The notes under the pieces are model-generated. The model was not told the origin of the DNA. It did not search any database and worked only from the letters and a program-made list of their open reading frames with translations. The position numbers and the translations under genes were made by a program. DNA of 64,000 bases from Flavobacteriales bacterium. Its GTDB lineage: Bacteria; Bacteroidota; Bacteroidia; UBA10329. Of the stretch, positions 1-8,815 are shown piece after piece; the stretch's first letter is position 1, and each line of letters begins with the position of its first letter. Where the stretch lies: assembly GCA_016124845.1 (NCBI GenBank), contig WGMW01000040.1, positions 1 to 64,000 on the forward strand, written 5' to 3'.

Positions 1-80
1 CTAAGAAGTGGAACACACCCGTCTTGGATTGGAAACAGACATACTCACAGCTAATGATCATATTTGAAAACCGATTGACA

Positions 81-118
81 CAACCCTGAAGGTTGGCCGC
101 GGCCAACCTTCAGGGTTG
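81..118. repeat. 38-bp perfect palindrome
   Basis: The left half begins CAACCCTGAAGGTTGGCC and the right half is its exact reverse complement, meeting at a central GC with no loop. The symmetry breaks at the next base on each side (A at 80 and A at 119). There is no T-run, so it is not a classic terminator. It resembles REP-like intergenic palindromes of Bacteroidota, but copy number cannot be judged from one window. Confidence 0.85.
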
Positions 119-150
119 ACACAGTTCGCTGAACAGACCCGCTTAATCCC

Positions 151-318
151 GGACAAGACTGCTTGATTCCCGGACAAGATCGCTTGATTCTTGGACAAGA
201 TCGATGGGTTCCCGTACAAGATGGCTTAGTTCTCGGACAATACGGCTCGGTTCCCGGACAAGACGACTCGGTTCCCGTACAAGACTGCTCAGTTCCCGGA
301 CAAGACCGCTGAAGACCT
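151..318. repeat. Tandem array, eight 21-bp units
   Basis: Units start at 151, 172, 193, 214, 235, 256, 277 and 298, always exactly 21 bp apart. Most begin GGACAAGA or GTACAAGA and end GTTCCC or GATTCCC; the middle varies. The last unit has lost its right half, and a degenerate unit precedes the array at 130-150. There are no spacers between units, so this is not a CRISPR. The array ends 86 bp before the preferred start codon of the CPBP gene. Confidence 0.9.
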
Positions 319-404
319 GTAGAAAGGAACATTGGAATCATTGAATGAATGATGGTTCCATCTCCAATCGCCATGACACTTGTATATGCGATATTCGCCC
401 TGCG

Positions 405-1343
405 ATGAAAGACCTCTACCACGCCCTCAGCGAATTCATCCGAAAGGATTTCAGTTGGCCCATTTATGGCATCACCATACTTTTTCTGGCCGTGGCCATG
501 TACATCAATTATCTGCCAACTATTGATGTCAGTCCGTTCAACTTGGCAGGCGGGTTCTGGCCACGGTCGGGGTATTACAGCATCCTGTTCGGTGGAACCT
601 ATTTTGCCACGGCCCTGCTCGCCTCGGTCAATAGCGGCACACGGTATCTGAAAGATTGGCGCTTCTGGGTGCTGGGGCTGGCATTCGTAACCATTGCCAC
701 CATCCCGAAACTGCACATTTGGCCGTTGATCCACGTACGCGAACAGGGTTGGAACCTCCATGAAATGGTATTCACATCCAAGTGTCACTTCTTTGTGCAC
801 CAGATGATAGTGACCCTTGTGGGACTTGGTATTGTAAAGCTCCTGTTCAGGCAATGGGTCAAGATAGATTACGGTTTCCGTGCCGACTGGCGCACTTTGA
901 AACCCTATTTCCTGGTGCTGGCGTTGGTGGCACCATTGATCATCGGGGCATCGTTCCACGCGTCTTTCAAACAGGCATACCCGCAATACAAACCGTGGTT
1001 GTATGAGCATGTATTCGGACTGGCCATCTGGCAGCGGGCCGCCATGTTCGAAGCCTGCTACTCTACTGGTTTTGTGGCTGTCGAATCCATTTTCCGCGGA
1101 GCCTTGGCCATTACCATGGTACGCATTATGGGTTCACGTGCGGTACTGGCCATGGCCTCTTTTTACTGTGTGTTCCATTTTGGCAAACCAGCAGGAGAAG
1201 CGGTGGGAGCCTTTTTCGGTGGATACGCCTTGGGGGTGCTGGCCATCCATAGCCGCAGCATTTTTGGGGGTTTGATCGTGCATTTGGGGGTTGCAATGCT
1301 TATGGAATTCATGGGTTACCTGCATTATATTAGTGGCCAATAA
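405..1343 (+). CDS. CPBP-family intramembrane protease-like protein
   Basis: This hydrophobic protein of about 312 residues has several predicted membrane segments. Two short motifs near the C-terminus resemble the CPBP (Abi, CAAX-protease-like) family: VESIFRGAL near residue 226, which corresponds to EExxxR with the first Glu replaced by Val, and FHFGKP near residue 256, which resembles the FxxxH motif. A later HLGVAM could supply the last His. Family members are intramembrane glutamic proteases or regulators, but the substrate is unknown and the missing Glu makes activity uncertain. I chose ATG 405 because the 20 residues encoded from the upstream ATG at 345 look non-membrane and unconserved in character. 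The DUF4240 gene follows after 6 bp, so the two are probably cotranscribed. Confidence 0.65.
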   Translation: MKDLYHALSEFIRKDFSWPIYGITILFLAVAMYINYLPTIDVSPFNLAGGFWPRSGYYSILFGGTYFATALLASVNSGTRYLKDWRFWVLGLAFVTIATIPKLHIWPLIHVREQGWNLHEMVFTSKCHFFVHQMIVTLVGLGIVKLLFRQWVKIDYGFRADWRTLKPYFLVLALVAPLIIGASFHASFKQAYPQYKPWLYEHVFGLAIWQRAAMFEACYSTGFVAVESIFRGALAITMVRIMGSRAVLAMASFYCVFHFGKPAGEAVGAFFGGYALGVLAIHSRSIFGGLIVHLGVAMLMEFMGYLHYISGQ

Positions 1344-1349
1344 AAAAGC

Positions 1350-2003
1350 ATGGAAGGTTTACTGTTGGGTCTTGTAGTTGCTGTGGTAGTTCATCTTATA
1401 AGAAATCACTACACGAAAAAGGAGCAAGAGGAACTGGTGACCGATGCCGTTGAAACCGGACGGAAGGAACTGGCCGAGAAGATCGCGAACAGAAAAGTAC
1501 GGGAAGACCTTTCGGAGTATGATGAAGAAGCCTTTTGGGAGATTGTTGACGATGCAAGGAAACGAAGTGGAGAGAACTACAAGAACCATCTGGGTCTGCT
1601 GAACGACCGATTCTTTAAATTGAGCAGCGAGGAACTGATCCATCTGGACAATTTGCTTACAAGGTTGTTTGATGAACGGATATCGTACGAACTGCAGGCG
1701 GCAACCTACATCATATTCAAGGCGGCCGACCTCCACGCCATTTACGTATTGATGACCGTGTTCCTACTGCGTGGCCGAGTGTTTTTCAACCAGGCATGTC
1801 TCAACCCCAACCTCATCATCGGAAAAGAGGTTGCGGAAATTGATGGCCGTTCCATTTTTGATCTTACTTCAGACATTTATCTGCGCCAAACGGATGAGCT
1901 CATTCCGCTTCCGGAAGAGAAGGAAATAACCTTTAAAGGTGAAAAATGGACCGAACGCGAATTGCCCTCCAAATTCTCTGAACTTTGGATGCATTTTGCC
2001 TGA
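1350..2003 (+). CDS. DUF4240 domain protein with N-terminal membrane anchor
   Basis: The 217-residue product begins with a short hydrophobic segment (residues 3-17) followed by a charged linker. Residues about 60-165 look like DUF4240: FWEIVDDAR near the start, then a helical stretch containing an ATYIIF segment and a GRxxF segment. Family function is unknown. The protein probably sits at the cytoplasmic membrane with its domain in the cytosol, although the short anchor could also be an inefficient signal. It directly follows the CPBP gene. The family call rests on pattern resemblance only. Confidence 0.6.
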   Translation: MEGLLLGLVVAVVVHLIRNHYTKKEQEELVTDAVETGRKELAEKIANRKVREDLSEYDEEAFWEIVDDARKRSGENYKNHLGLLNDRFFKLSSEELIHLDNLLTRLFDERISYELQAATYIIFKAADLHAIYVLMTVFLLRGRVFFNQACLNPNLIIGKEVAEIDGRSIFDLTSDIYLRQTDELIPLPEEKEITFKGEKWTERELPSKFSELWMHFA

Positions 2004-2060
2004 ACCGATTAGGGTCGGGAAAGTCCATCAGGTATTTTTGAACTCTCAAAACGATCATTC

Positions 2061-2612
2061 ATGTCAAAGACCAGAAAAATTCTCGTTCCCATCGTACTCA
2101 TTCTTGGGGCCATTCAGTTCATTCCGCACCAACACCCACAGGCCACAACTACTGAGGGAGAACGTTTTACCACGGACGTTGCCGAGGTAAGAAACCTCCT
2201 TGATGTTGCATGCATGGACTGCCACTCAGACCAAACGAGATATCCTTGGTACGCGGAGGTCACTCCCATCAATTTCTGGCTGGACCATCATATTGAAGAA
2301 GGGCGCGAGCATCTGAATTTCTCGGAATGGAATTCCCTTTCCATGGCAGACAGGCGGCATGCCATCAAAGAGACAATAGAGGTTCTGGAGAAAAAGGAAA
2401 TGCCCCTTTGGACATACTGGATCGTGCATTGGGATGCCAAACTGACGGATGCCGAACGTTCCATTCTGCTCGACTATTTCAAGAACTACAAGGTGGAAGC
2501 CTCTGCAACAGCCACTGCATCTGACGGGAAGACAGATACTGATGAAGACGATGTTGATGATGAACTGAATGACGAGGGCGTTTCCAGTATGGAGGAGGCG
2601 CATGAACATTGA
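2061..2612 (+). CDS. Haem-binding domain protein (single CxxCH)
   Basis: The 183-residue protein has an N-terminal hydrophobic export signal or anchor (residues 5-20) and one c-type haem motif, C51-M-D-C54-H55, followed by the TRYPWYAEVTPI and WLDHHIEEGR segments typical of the 'haem_bd' family. It should be exported and carry one covalent haem in the periplasm. The last 40 residues are strongly acidic and low complexity (Asp/Glu-rich), which is an odd tail for this family. The neighbours (DUF4240 and uvrB) say nothing clear about its partner. Electron transfer or haem sensing are possible roles, but neither is shown. Confidence 0.75.
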   Translation: MSKTRKILVPIVLILGAIQFIPHQHPQATTTEGERFTTDVAEVRNLLDVACMDCHSDQTRYPWYAEVTPINFWLDHHIEEGREHLNFSEWNSLSMADRRHAIKETIEVLEKKEMPLWTYWIVHWDAKLTDAERSILLDYFKNYKVEASATATASDGKTDTDEDDVDDELNDEGVSSMEEAHEH

Positions 2613-2630
2613 TCTTCGGTAGGGCCGAAC

Positions 2631-4658
2631 ATGAACGAGCACTTTGAACTGATAGCGGATTTTAAACCGATGGGCGACCAGCCCACGGCCATCCGCCAAT
2701 TGGTGGAAGGTGTGGAAAGCGGAGAGACCGACCAGGTGCTGTTGGGCGTAACGGGTTCGGGAAAGACCTTTACCATGGCCAATGTGATCGCGCAGACCAA
2801 CAGGCCAACCCTCATTCTAAGCCACAATAAAACGCTTGCCGCGCAGCTCTTCGGTGAGTTCAAACAGTTCTTCCCGCACAATGCGGTAGAATACTACGTT
2901 TCGTACTACGATTATTATCAGCCAGAGGCGTATCTGCCTGTTACCGATACGTACATTGAGAAGGATCTACAGATCAATGATGAGATCGAGAAGCACCGAT
3001 TGAGTGCCGCCTCCACCCTACTTTCTGGACGAAGAGATGTGGTTGTGGTATCGTCCGTTTCGTGCATCTACGGTATCGGAAACCCGACCGATTTCTCGAA
3101 CAATACGGTCGAGATCAAAGTAGGACAGCTGATCAGCAGAGAGGCTTTTCTTCACAGCATCGTCTCCAGCCTTTATGCCCGTTCTAACGAGACCTTGGAG
3201 CGCGGTCAGTTCCGTGTAAAAGGAGATACGGTAGATGTGTACGTGGCCTATGCCGATTACGCGTATCGGATCTTCTTTTTCGGAGATGAGGTAGAGGAAA
3301 TTGAGAAGATCGACCCGCGTAGTGGTTCCACCTTGGAAACGCTGCAACGTGCCGTGATCTATCCTGCCAACAACTTCGTTACCTCCAAAGAAACATTGCT
3401 TCAGAAGATCTGGCAGATACAGGAAGACATGGTGAAGCAGGTGGATTACTTTAAGGAGATCGGCAAACCATTGGAAGCCAAACGGCTGCAAGAGCGCGTG
3501 GAATACGACATTGAGATGATGCGCGAACTGGGCTATTGCTCGGGCATTGAGAATTACTCGCGTTACTTCGATGGCCGCGCGGCAGGTACGCGTCCCTTCT
3601 GCCTATTGGATTATTTCCCAGATGACTTTCTGATGTTCATTGATGAGAGCCATGTAACGGTCTCGCAGATCGGTGCCATGTATGGTGGCGACAGAAGCAG
3701 AAAGATCAATCTGGTGGATTACGGCTTCCGACTTCCTTCGGCCATGGACAACCGCCCGCTGAAGTTTGATGAGTTTGAAGACCTGACCAATCAGATCATT
3801 TATGTTTCGGCCACACCAGCCGATTACGAACTGGAGAAAAGCGGTGGCGTTTTTGCGGAGCAGGTCATTCGCCCGACAGGGCTTTTGGACCCGATCATTG
3901 AAGTGCGCCCGAGCGTGAACCAGGTAGATGACCTGTTGGATGAAGTGGACAAGACCATCAAGAAAGGGGAACGTGTGCTTGTGACCACGCTTACCAAGCG
4001 GATGGCCGAGGAATTGGCCAAATACATGGCGCGCTTGAACGTCAACTGTCGTTACATCCACTCTGAAGTAGATACCGTGGAACGTGTGGAAATTTTGCGT
4101 GACCTCCGCCTTGGGAACTTCGATGTGCTTATTGGCATCAACCTGTTGCGCGAAGGGTTGGACCTTCCTGAAGTAAGTCTGGTGGCCATTCTGGATGCAG
4201 ACAAGGAAGGTTTTCTCCGCTCGGAAAGAAGCTTGACGCAGACGGCTGGGCGTGCTGCCCGTAACGTGAACGGCCGCGTGATCATGTACGCGGACAAGAT
4301 CACCGACAGCATGCAGCGTACCATTGATGAAACGGAGCGCAGGCGCGAAAAGCAGATCAAGTTCAACACCGAAAATGGTCTGACGCCTACTCCGCTGGTC
4401 AAATCGCGCGAAGCGATCATGGAACAGACCTCCGTGGCGGGTACCATGAAGCGAAAAGCCAAGTACGACATTCAGGAATCGGTGAATCAGGCGGCTGAAG
4501 AAGGCATCGAATACCTGAGCAAGGATGAACTGAAGAAAAGACTTCAGCGCACGCGCTCGCTCATGGAAATTGCCGCCAAAGAATTGGACTTCTTGGAGGC
4601 TGCGAGGTTGCGGGATGAGATGAAGTCAATTGAACTCCAGATAGAAGGCAAGGCTTAA
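2631..4658 (+). CDS. uvrB: Excinuclease ABC subunit B
   Basis: The 675-residue product is UvrB, the damage-verifying helicase of nucleotide excision repair, which works with UvrA and UvrC in the cytoplasm. Visible landmarks are Walker A GVTGSGKT (residues 39-46), the beta-hairpin region with YYVSYYDYYQPEAY, the DExH box in MFIDESHVTV, helicase motif SATPADYE, the LLREGLDLPEVSLV and QTAGRAARN motifs, and a C-terminal UVR motif with LEAARLRDEM for UvrC binding. Length is normal. Its TAA stop overlaps the stop of the convergent DUF4294 gene within the palindromic TTAA at 4655-4658. No SOS-box-like site was evident upstream, and the gene is probably read with the genes before it. Confidence 0.97.
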   Translation: MNEHFELIADFKPMGDQPTAIRQLVEGVESGETDQVLLGVTGSGKTFTMANVIAQTNRPTLILSHNKTLAAQLFGEFKQFFPHNAVEYYVSYYDYYQPEAYLPVTDTYIEKDLQINDEIEKHRLSAASTLLSGRRDVVVVSSVSCIYGIGNPTDFSNNTVEIKVGQLISREAFLHSIVSSLYARSNETLERGQFRVKGDTVDVYVAYADYAYRIFFFGDEVEEIEKIDPRSGSTLETLQRAVIYPANNFVTSKETLLQKIWQIQEDMVKQVDYFKEIGKPLEAKRLQERVEYDIEMMRELGYCSGIENYSRYFDGRAAGTRPFCLLDYFPDDFLMFIDESHVTVSQIGAMYGGDRSRKINLVDYGFRLPSAMDNRPLKFDEFEDLTNQIIYVSATPADYELEKSGGVFAEQVIRPTGLLDPIIEVRPSVNQVDDLLDEVDKTIKKGERVLVTTLTKRMAEELAKYMARLNVNCRYIHSEVDTVERVEILRDLRLGNFDVLIGINLLREGLDLPEVSLVAILDADKEGFLRSERSLTQTAGRAARNVNGRVIMYADKITDSMQRTIDETERRREKQIKFNTENGLTPTPLVKSREAIMEQTSVAGTMKRKAKYDIQESVNQAAEEGIEYLSKDELKKRLQRTRSLMEIAAKELDFLEAARLRDEMKSIELQIEGKA

Positions 4659-5326
4659 AGTTCTCCCCGCTCCACTTTCTGAACGATCTCTTCGATCAGC
4701 TTGTCATCGCCTTCTGGGTCATACTCCGATTTCAGGTCGTAATCGAACATTTTGGCGATGCCTTGAAAGAACCAAGCGGTAAAACCACCACGGAATTCTT
4801 TGACTATATCGTAGGAAACCTCACCCGTTTCGCGGTCCAATAATTTGATGAGGATGCGTCCCTGCGTGAATGAAAGTTTGGTGAGTTCGCCTTCGTAATC
4901 GCGTTTGATCTCCTTTTCCAAAAGCTTCATCCGCTTGCTGCGCTCTTTCGGCGTCATGTCCTTCACTTCCTCTTCCACTTCGCGCATACGCTTGCCAGCA
5001 AGTTTGGCATACGGCAGCACCTTTTTCACATGATAGGCAAGTCGGTAATACTTCTTGCTTTCGCGCTTCGACTTGAAAACCCTTCTGGAAGTGACTCGAG
5101 CGGTCGGCAGGGAGATCACGGGAACCGTGTCTCCATCAATAATAATCGCTTCGTAAAGTTTGCCGTTGATCAGCGCAGAAGCCGTGCTGTCTCTCTTCTG
5201 ACCCAACATTTTATCACGTTTCTTCTGTATGATGGAGGGATTCTCCTGCGCAAGCAGTTCCTGCCCAGAGGCCGAGACGAAACTCAACCCCAGCATTACC
5301 ATGATTATGAACTGCTTGACTTGCAT
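4655..5326 (-). CDS. DUF4294 domain protein, exported
   Basis: The product is a secreted or periplasmic protein of about 223 residues. It has an N-terminal signal peptide (MQVKQFIIMVMLGLSFVSA) and a basic, helical body with the DUF4294 hallmarks YEAIIIDGDTVPVI, the KYYRLAYHVKKVLPYA segment, and KLLDRETG. DUF4294 is essentially confined to Bacteroidota and its function is unknown. I chose the start at 5326 because it places the signal peptide at the N-terminus; an in-frame ATG at 5356 would add ten residues before it. It follows accC in the same direction at about 50 bp and may be cotranscribed. Confidence 0.8.
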   Translation of the reverse strand: MQVKQFIIMVMLGLSFVSASGQELLAQENPSIIQKKRDKMLGQKRDSTASALINGKLYEAIIIDGDTVPVISLPTARVTSRRVFKSKRESKKYYRLAYHVKKVLPYAKLAGKRMREVEEEVKDMTPKERSKRMKLLEKEIKRDYEGELTKLSFTQGRILIKLLDRETGEVSYDIVKEFRGGFTAWFFQGIAKMFDYDLKSEYDPEGDDKLIEEIVQKVERGEL

Positions 5327-5375
5327 ACACGAAAGATAGGGCAACTTTCGCGCCAACGTTGTTCACCAGCCGATA

Positions 5376-6860
5376 TTACCTCGATCGGTTCAGCTTCCAA
5401 GCTGACACATGGCCATTTCCGTTGGCGAATGGAACCGATGCAACCGAAGATGAATCGTCCTGAAATGCGACCATCAATGCCGCAACCTCAGCTTCATCCT
5501 CATTCTGAACATCCAAGAACTCAGGCTTGTAATGATCCTTGACAAAACCTGTATCGAACTGACCAGTTGCAAACGCTTCATGTTGCATCACAAATCGGCA
5601 GAAACCCAATGTGGTGGTCACACCTGAAATCTGGTACTCATCGATGGCGCGTATCATTTTGGCACGTGCCTCATCTCTGTCTTCGGCATGAACCGTCAAT
5701 TTGGCGATCATCGGGTCGTAATAGATCGGAATGTCCATGCCTTGCTCAAAACCATCATCCACACGGATACCGGGTCCCTGCGGACGGACGTAGCGTTCCA
5801 GTTTTCCAATATCAGGCAGGAAATTGTTCTGCGGGTCCTCGGCATAGACACGCGATTCGATGGCGTGGCCCAGAATTTTGAGATCTTCCTGTTTGAATGA
5901 CAGCTTCTCTCCTCTCGCAATACGGATCTGCTCTTTTACGATGTCAATTCCTGTGATCATTTCCGTTACGGGATGCTCCACCTGAAGGCGCGTATTCATC
6001 TCCAAAAAGTAGAAATCGAGATTCTCATCCACGAGGAATTCCACCGTTCCCGCGCCCACGTAACCACAGGCGCGCGCCACATCCTTGGCGCATTCGCCCA
6101 TTCTGTGGCGCATCTCTTCCGAAACCACAGCAGAAGGAGCTTCCTCTATCACCTTCTGGTGCCGTCTCTGTACCGAGCATTCGCGTTCGAAAAGATGAAC
6201 CACATTTCCATGCGAATCAGCTATGACCTGAATCTCAATATGGCGTGGTGAGCCCACAAACCGCTCAATGAAAACCGCTCCATTACCGAAAGATGAGGTC
6301 GCTTCGCTGATGGCCAGATTCATCTCTTCCTCAATGTCCTCTTCGCGGTAAACGATGCGCATTCCCTTGCCACCACCTCCTGCCGAGGCTTTGATCATGA
6401 TCGGAAAACCGACCTCTTTGGCTGTGGTAATGGCCTCTTGTAGATCTTCCACCGCGCCATCCGTTCCTGGAACAAGTGGAATGTTGTAACTCTTTACCGC
6501 GGCCTTGGCCGAAAGCTTATCGCCCATGATCTCCATGGAACTTGCAGGCGGACCGATAAGGGTTACGCCTGCCTTCTCCAGCGCATTGGCAAATGCCGCA
6601 TTCTCTGAAAGGAATCCGTAGCCTGGATGCACACCATCTACGTTCAGTTCCTTACATATCTGTATGATCTTATCGATCTGAAGATAGCTTTGATTGGATG
6701 GTGGTGGCCCAACGCAGACCGCCTCATCCGCATAGCGGACATGCAATGCATTGCGATCGGCCTCCGAATAGATGGCCACAGTTCTGATTCCCATTTCGCG
6801 CGCTGAGCGCATGATACGAAGCGCGATCTCGCCTCGGTTGGCTACCAATATCTTCTTCAT
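5376..6860 (-). CDS. accC: Biotin carboxylase subunit of acyl-CoA carboxylase
   Basis: The 494-residue protein is a biotin carboxylase: it uses ATP and bicarbonate to carboxylate the biotin on its carrier protein. It begins KKILVANRGEIALRI, as AccC proteins do, carries the ATP-grasp glycine-rich loop ASAGGGGKGMR (near residue 160), the ERFVGSPRHIEIQV segment, RRHQKVIEEAPS, the FLEMNTRLQVEHPVTE active-site strand and the YAEDP segment of the C-terminal domain. It ends with about 45 extra residues rich in Glu/Asp/Ala. No biotin carrier or carboxyltransferase gene is adjacent, so it cannot be assigned to acetyl-CoA rather than propionyl-CoA carboxylase from context. Confidence 0.93.
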   Translation of the reverse strand: MKKILVANRGEIALRIMRSAREMGIRTVAIYSEADRNALHVRYADEAVCVGPPPSNQSYLQIDKIIQICKELNVDGVHPGYGFLSENAAFANALEKAGVTLIGPPASSMEIMGDKLSAKAAVKSYNIPLVPGTDGAVEDLQEAITTAKEVGFPIMIKASAGGGGKGMRIVYREEDIEEEMNLAISEATSSFGNGAVFIERFVGSPRHIEIQVIADSHGNVVHLFERECSVQRRHQKVIEEAPSAVVSEEMRHRMGECAKDVARACGYVGAGTVEFLVDENLDFYFLEMNTRLQVEHPVTEMITGIDIVKEQIRIARGEKLSFKQEDLKILGHAIESRVYAEDPQNNFLPDIGKLERYVRPQGPGIRVDDGFEQGMDIPIYYDPMIAKLTVHAEDRDEARAKMIRAIDEYQISGVTTTLGFCRFVMQHEAFATGQFDTGFVKDHYKPEFLDVQNEDEAEVAALMVAFQDDSSSVASVPFANGNGHVSAWKLNRSR

Positions 6861-6920
6861 CCCGTCCCCTTTTGAAGGACGGCTAAATTAGCAATTGATG
6901 AAGTAGCGCGTGAACGCGGT

Positions 6921-7748
6921 TTAACCGAGGTCGTGCATGACCAACAGCGGCACTTTCGTATGCAGCGCCAATTTGCGCGTTACGCTTCGGTGAAAGATGG
7001 CATCGAAGAAGTTGTTCCTGCGTGGAATGACCGCCAGCATATCGATGTCGTGCGTGTTGAGATATTCTTCGATGGCATGCGCCTTATCGTTGCCATTCTC
7101 AAAATGGAAGGTGTGATCGATCCGCTCCAGAAGATGGTCGAGTTTCAGGCCTGCAACGGCCTCCTCAACACTGGTCATTTTGCCTTCATCCAACACATTC
7201 ATCAGGTGAACATGTGCTTTGAACCGCTCCGCGACCTCCATCATCGGGTCAAGGATGCCTGGATCACTCAAACCTTTATTGTCCGTAGCGAAAAGGATGC
7301 TTTGTGGCTTGATGATGTTTGCATTTTCTGGCACAGCCAAAACCGCGCAGGTGGCCGCCTGAATAACATCGGCCGTGTTTGTACCAATAATGGCCGCTGC
7401 CACCCCAGAGGCACCTTTTGTTCCCATCAGTACCAGATCGATCCCCAACCTTTCTACCAGTTCATCCACATTCAGTGAAAGCGACCCCGCTTCCACCTGA
7501 GCAGAAAAACGGAAGCCTGTTCCATCATACTTCTTCTGCAGCCTCTCCACGTCCTGATCCAAAACGCGTTTCAATTCCTCGGAACCGACCACATCCATCG
7601 GCATGGGCATATCGGCCGTGTAGGTCGGAATATCGAAGGACTGGAACAGAATGAACTCCACTTGCTCGCCTTCAAAAAGGTTGAGGCCATAGCTCAACGC
7701 ATGATTGGCATTTTCACTCTTATCGGTCGGTACAAGTATCTTTTTCAT
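6921..7748 (-). CDS. Universal stress protein, tandem UspA domains
   Basis: The 275-residue protein consists of two UspA domains. The first starts KKILVPTDKSENANHAL and carries the ATP-binding signature GTKGASGVAAAIIGTNT, which fits G-2x-G-9x-G(S/T). The second domain, from about residue 150, has a degenerate signature (VIPRRNNFFDAIF), so it probably does not bind ATP in the same way. Such proteins are cytoplasmic stress or energy-status responders. It lies 19 bp downstream of a second, similar gene, so the two likely form an operon that arose by duplication. Confidence 0.9.
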   Translation of the reverse strand: MKKILVPTDKSENANHALSYGLNLFEGEQVEFILFQSFDIPTYTADMPMPMDVVGSEELKRVLDQDVERLQKKYDGTGFRFSAQVEAGSLSLNVDELVERLGIDLVLMGTKGASGVAAAIIGTNTADVIQAATCAVLAVPENANIIKPQSILFATDNKGLSDPGILDPMMEVAERFKAHVHLMNVLDEGKMTSVEEAVAGLKLDHLLERIDHTFHFENGNDKAHAIEEYLNTHDIDMLAVIPRRNNFFDAIFHRSVTRKLALHTKVPLLVMHDLG

Positions 7749-7767
7749 GGATGGTGTTTTCTGTTTA

Positions 7768-8586
7768 TCAATGGAACGCGACCAGAGGAATGCGCGTACT
7801 CATCATCATTTGCTTGGTATTACTGGTTCCGAACAGGTTGGAGACGAAGTCGTTCTTGCGTGTGACCATCGCCAACATATCTGCCCCACTCTCTTGGATG
7901 AATGTAACGATTCCTTTTTTGACGTCATCATTTTCAATGAAATGCACACTGTGCCTTACGTTTCCGAATACGGGTATCCCCACTGCGTTGCTCTGGTCGT
8001 TTGAACCAACGTGCGCCAATTCACCAACTGGAATGACATTCAGCAATAAAACCTCTGCATTGAGCAAATTGGCAAGATCGGCCAACTTCTGCGGCACCTT
8101 TCCTTCGTTCAGACCTTGATCATCCACCGCAAAGACGATCTTTTTCGGAACTCTCAGTGGCGCATCCTGCGGAACGGCTATGACGGGACAATCCAACTCG
8201 ACCATGGTGTTTGCGGCCACGCTTCCCACAAAAACCTGCTTGAGCCCGGTTGCACCTTTCGTACCCATAATGACCATGTCGTACCCATCCACCGAAACGA
8301 GTTTCCTGACGCCTACGGTTGTCGGTCCCATGATGGGTCTCACATCGATATGTCCTTCCATGTCAGGATATTTTTCCAGCAATTTGGCTTTGGTCTCGTT
8401 CAGCAATTGAAGCGAATCCTTTTCCAAAATATCAGCAATGGAAATAAGCATGGTGGCACCCGAATGCGGCACATCATACGAATGCACGAGCGTGTACGTG
8501 GCATCTGTTCCAAAAAGGGTGATGGCGAAATCTGTTGCCTTTTGGGCATTATCAGAAAAATCTGTTGGAATAAGGATCTTTTGCAT
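7768..8586 (-). CDS. Universal stress protein, tandem UspA domains
   Basis: This is a paralogue of the next gene downstream. The product of about 272 residues starts MQKILIPTDFSDNAQKA, has a complete ATP-binding signature in the first domain (GTKGATGLKQVFVGSVA) and a degenerate one in the second. I chose the start at 8586 because it aligns with the beginning of the UspA fold and with the paralogue; the open frame extends to 8673 with residues that do not look like a protein of this family. The intergenic region up to the divergent M43 protease gene should contain the promoter. Confidence 0.9.
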   Translation of the reverse strand: MQKILIPTDFSDNAQKATDFAITLFGTDATYTLVHSYDVPHSGATMLISIADILEKDSLQLLNETKAKLLEKYPDMEGHIDVRPIMGPTTVGVRKLVSVDGYDMVIMGTKGATGLKQVFVGSVAANTMVELDCPVIAVPQDAPLRVPKKIVFAVDDQGLNEGKVPQKLADLANLLNAEVLLLNVIPVGELAHVGSNDQSNAVGIPVFGNVRHSVHFIENDDVKKGIVTFIQESGADMLAMVTRKNDFVSNLFGTSNTKQMMMSTRIPLVAFH

Positions 8587-8756
8587 AGGTCTTTGGCAAT
8601 GTGACCTCAAAGAAAGTACAGGCTTGAAGCTATGGCTTTGAGGGCCGTCACCCATAAAACTGACATTCGTCAAAAGGATGGTTTTTGAATTTGTTGCGAA
8701 AGCGTTCGAATCGACTAAAATGTCAGCAAAAAGTTAAAGCGGGTATGGTCAGATAC

Positions 8757-8764
8757 TATATTCG
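8757..8764 (+). promoter_or_regulatory. Possible -7 element TATATTCG
   Basis: TATATTCG differs at one base from the Bacteroidota -7 consensus TAnnTTTG and lies about 50 bp before the M43 protease start. No good -33 TTG box is visible at the right distance. Confidence 0.3.
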
Positions 8765-8815
8765 CGCAACCAAAACACCTCTGAGGCGTTTACTAAGGTG
8801 CTCAAAATCAAACAA

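Larger units (their letters stand above)
1..404. other. Intergenic region with palindrome and 21-bp array
   Basis: No convincing gene lies in these bases before the CPBP gene. The stretch holds a 38-bp perfect palindrome (81-118) and a tandem array with a 21-bp period (151-318, with a degenerate unit at 130-150). A long open frame runs through it on the minus strand, but it is antisense to the whole CPBP gene and its seven-residue repeats simply reflect the 21-bp DNA period, so I do not call it. Bases 1-80 show nothing I can assign. Confidence 0.7.

Noticed and set aside
151-318. CRISPR array
   Set aside because: Units are 21 bp, directly adjacent and without unique spacers; no cas genes are present.
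51-1010. Long minus-strand open frame with seven-residue Cys-Pro repeats
   Set aside because: It is antisense to the whole CPBP gene, and its peptide repeats only mirror the 21-bp DNA array. Composition past the array looks like out-of-frame coding.
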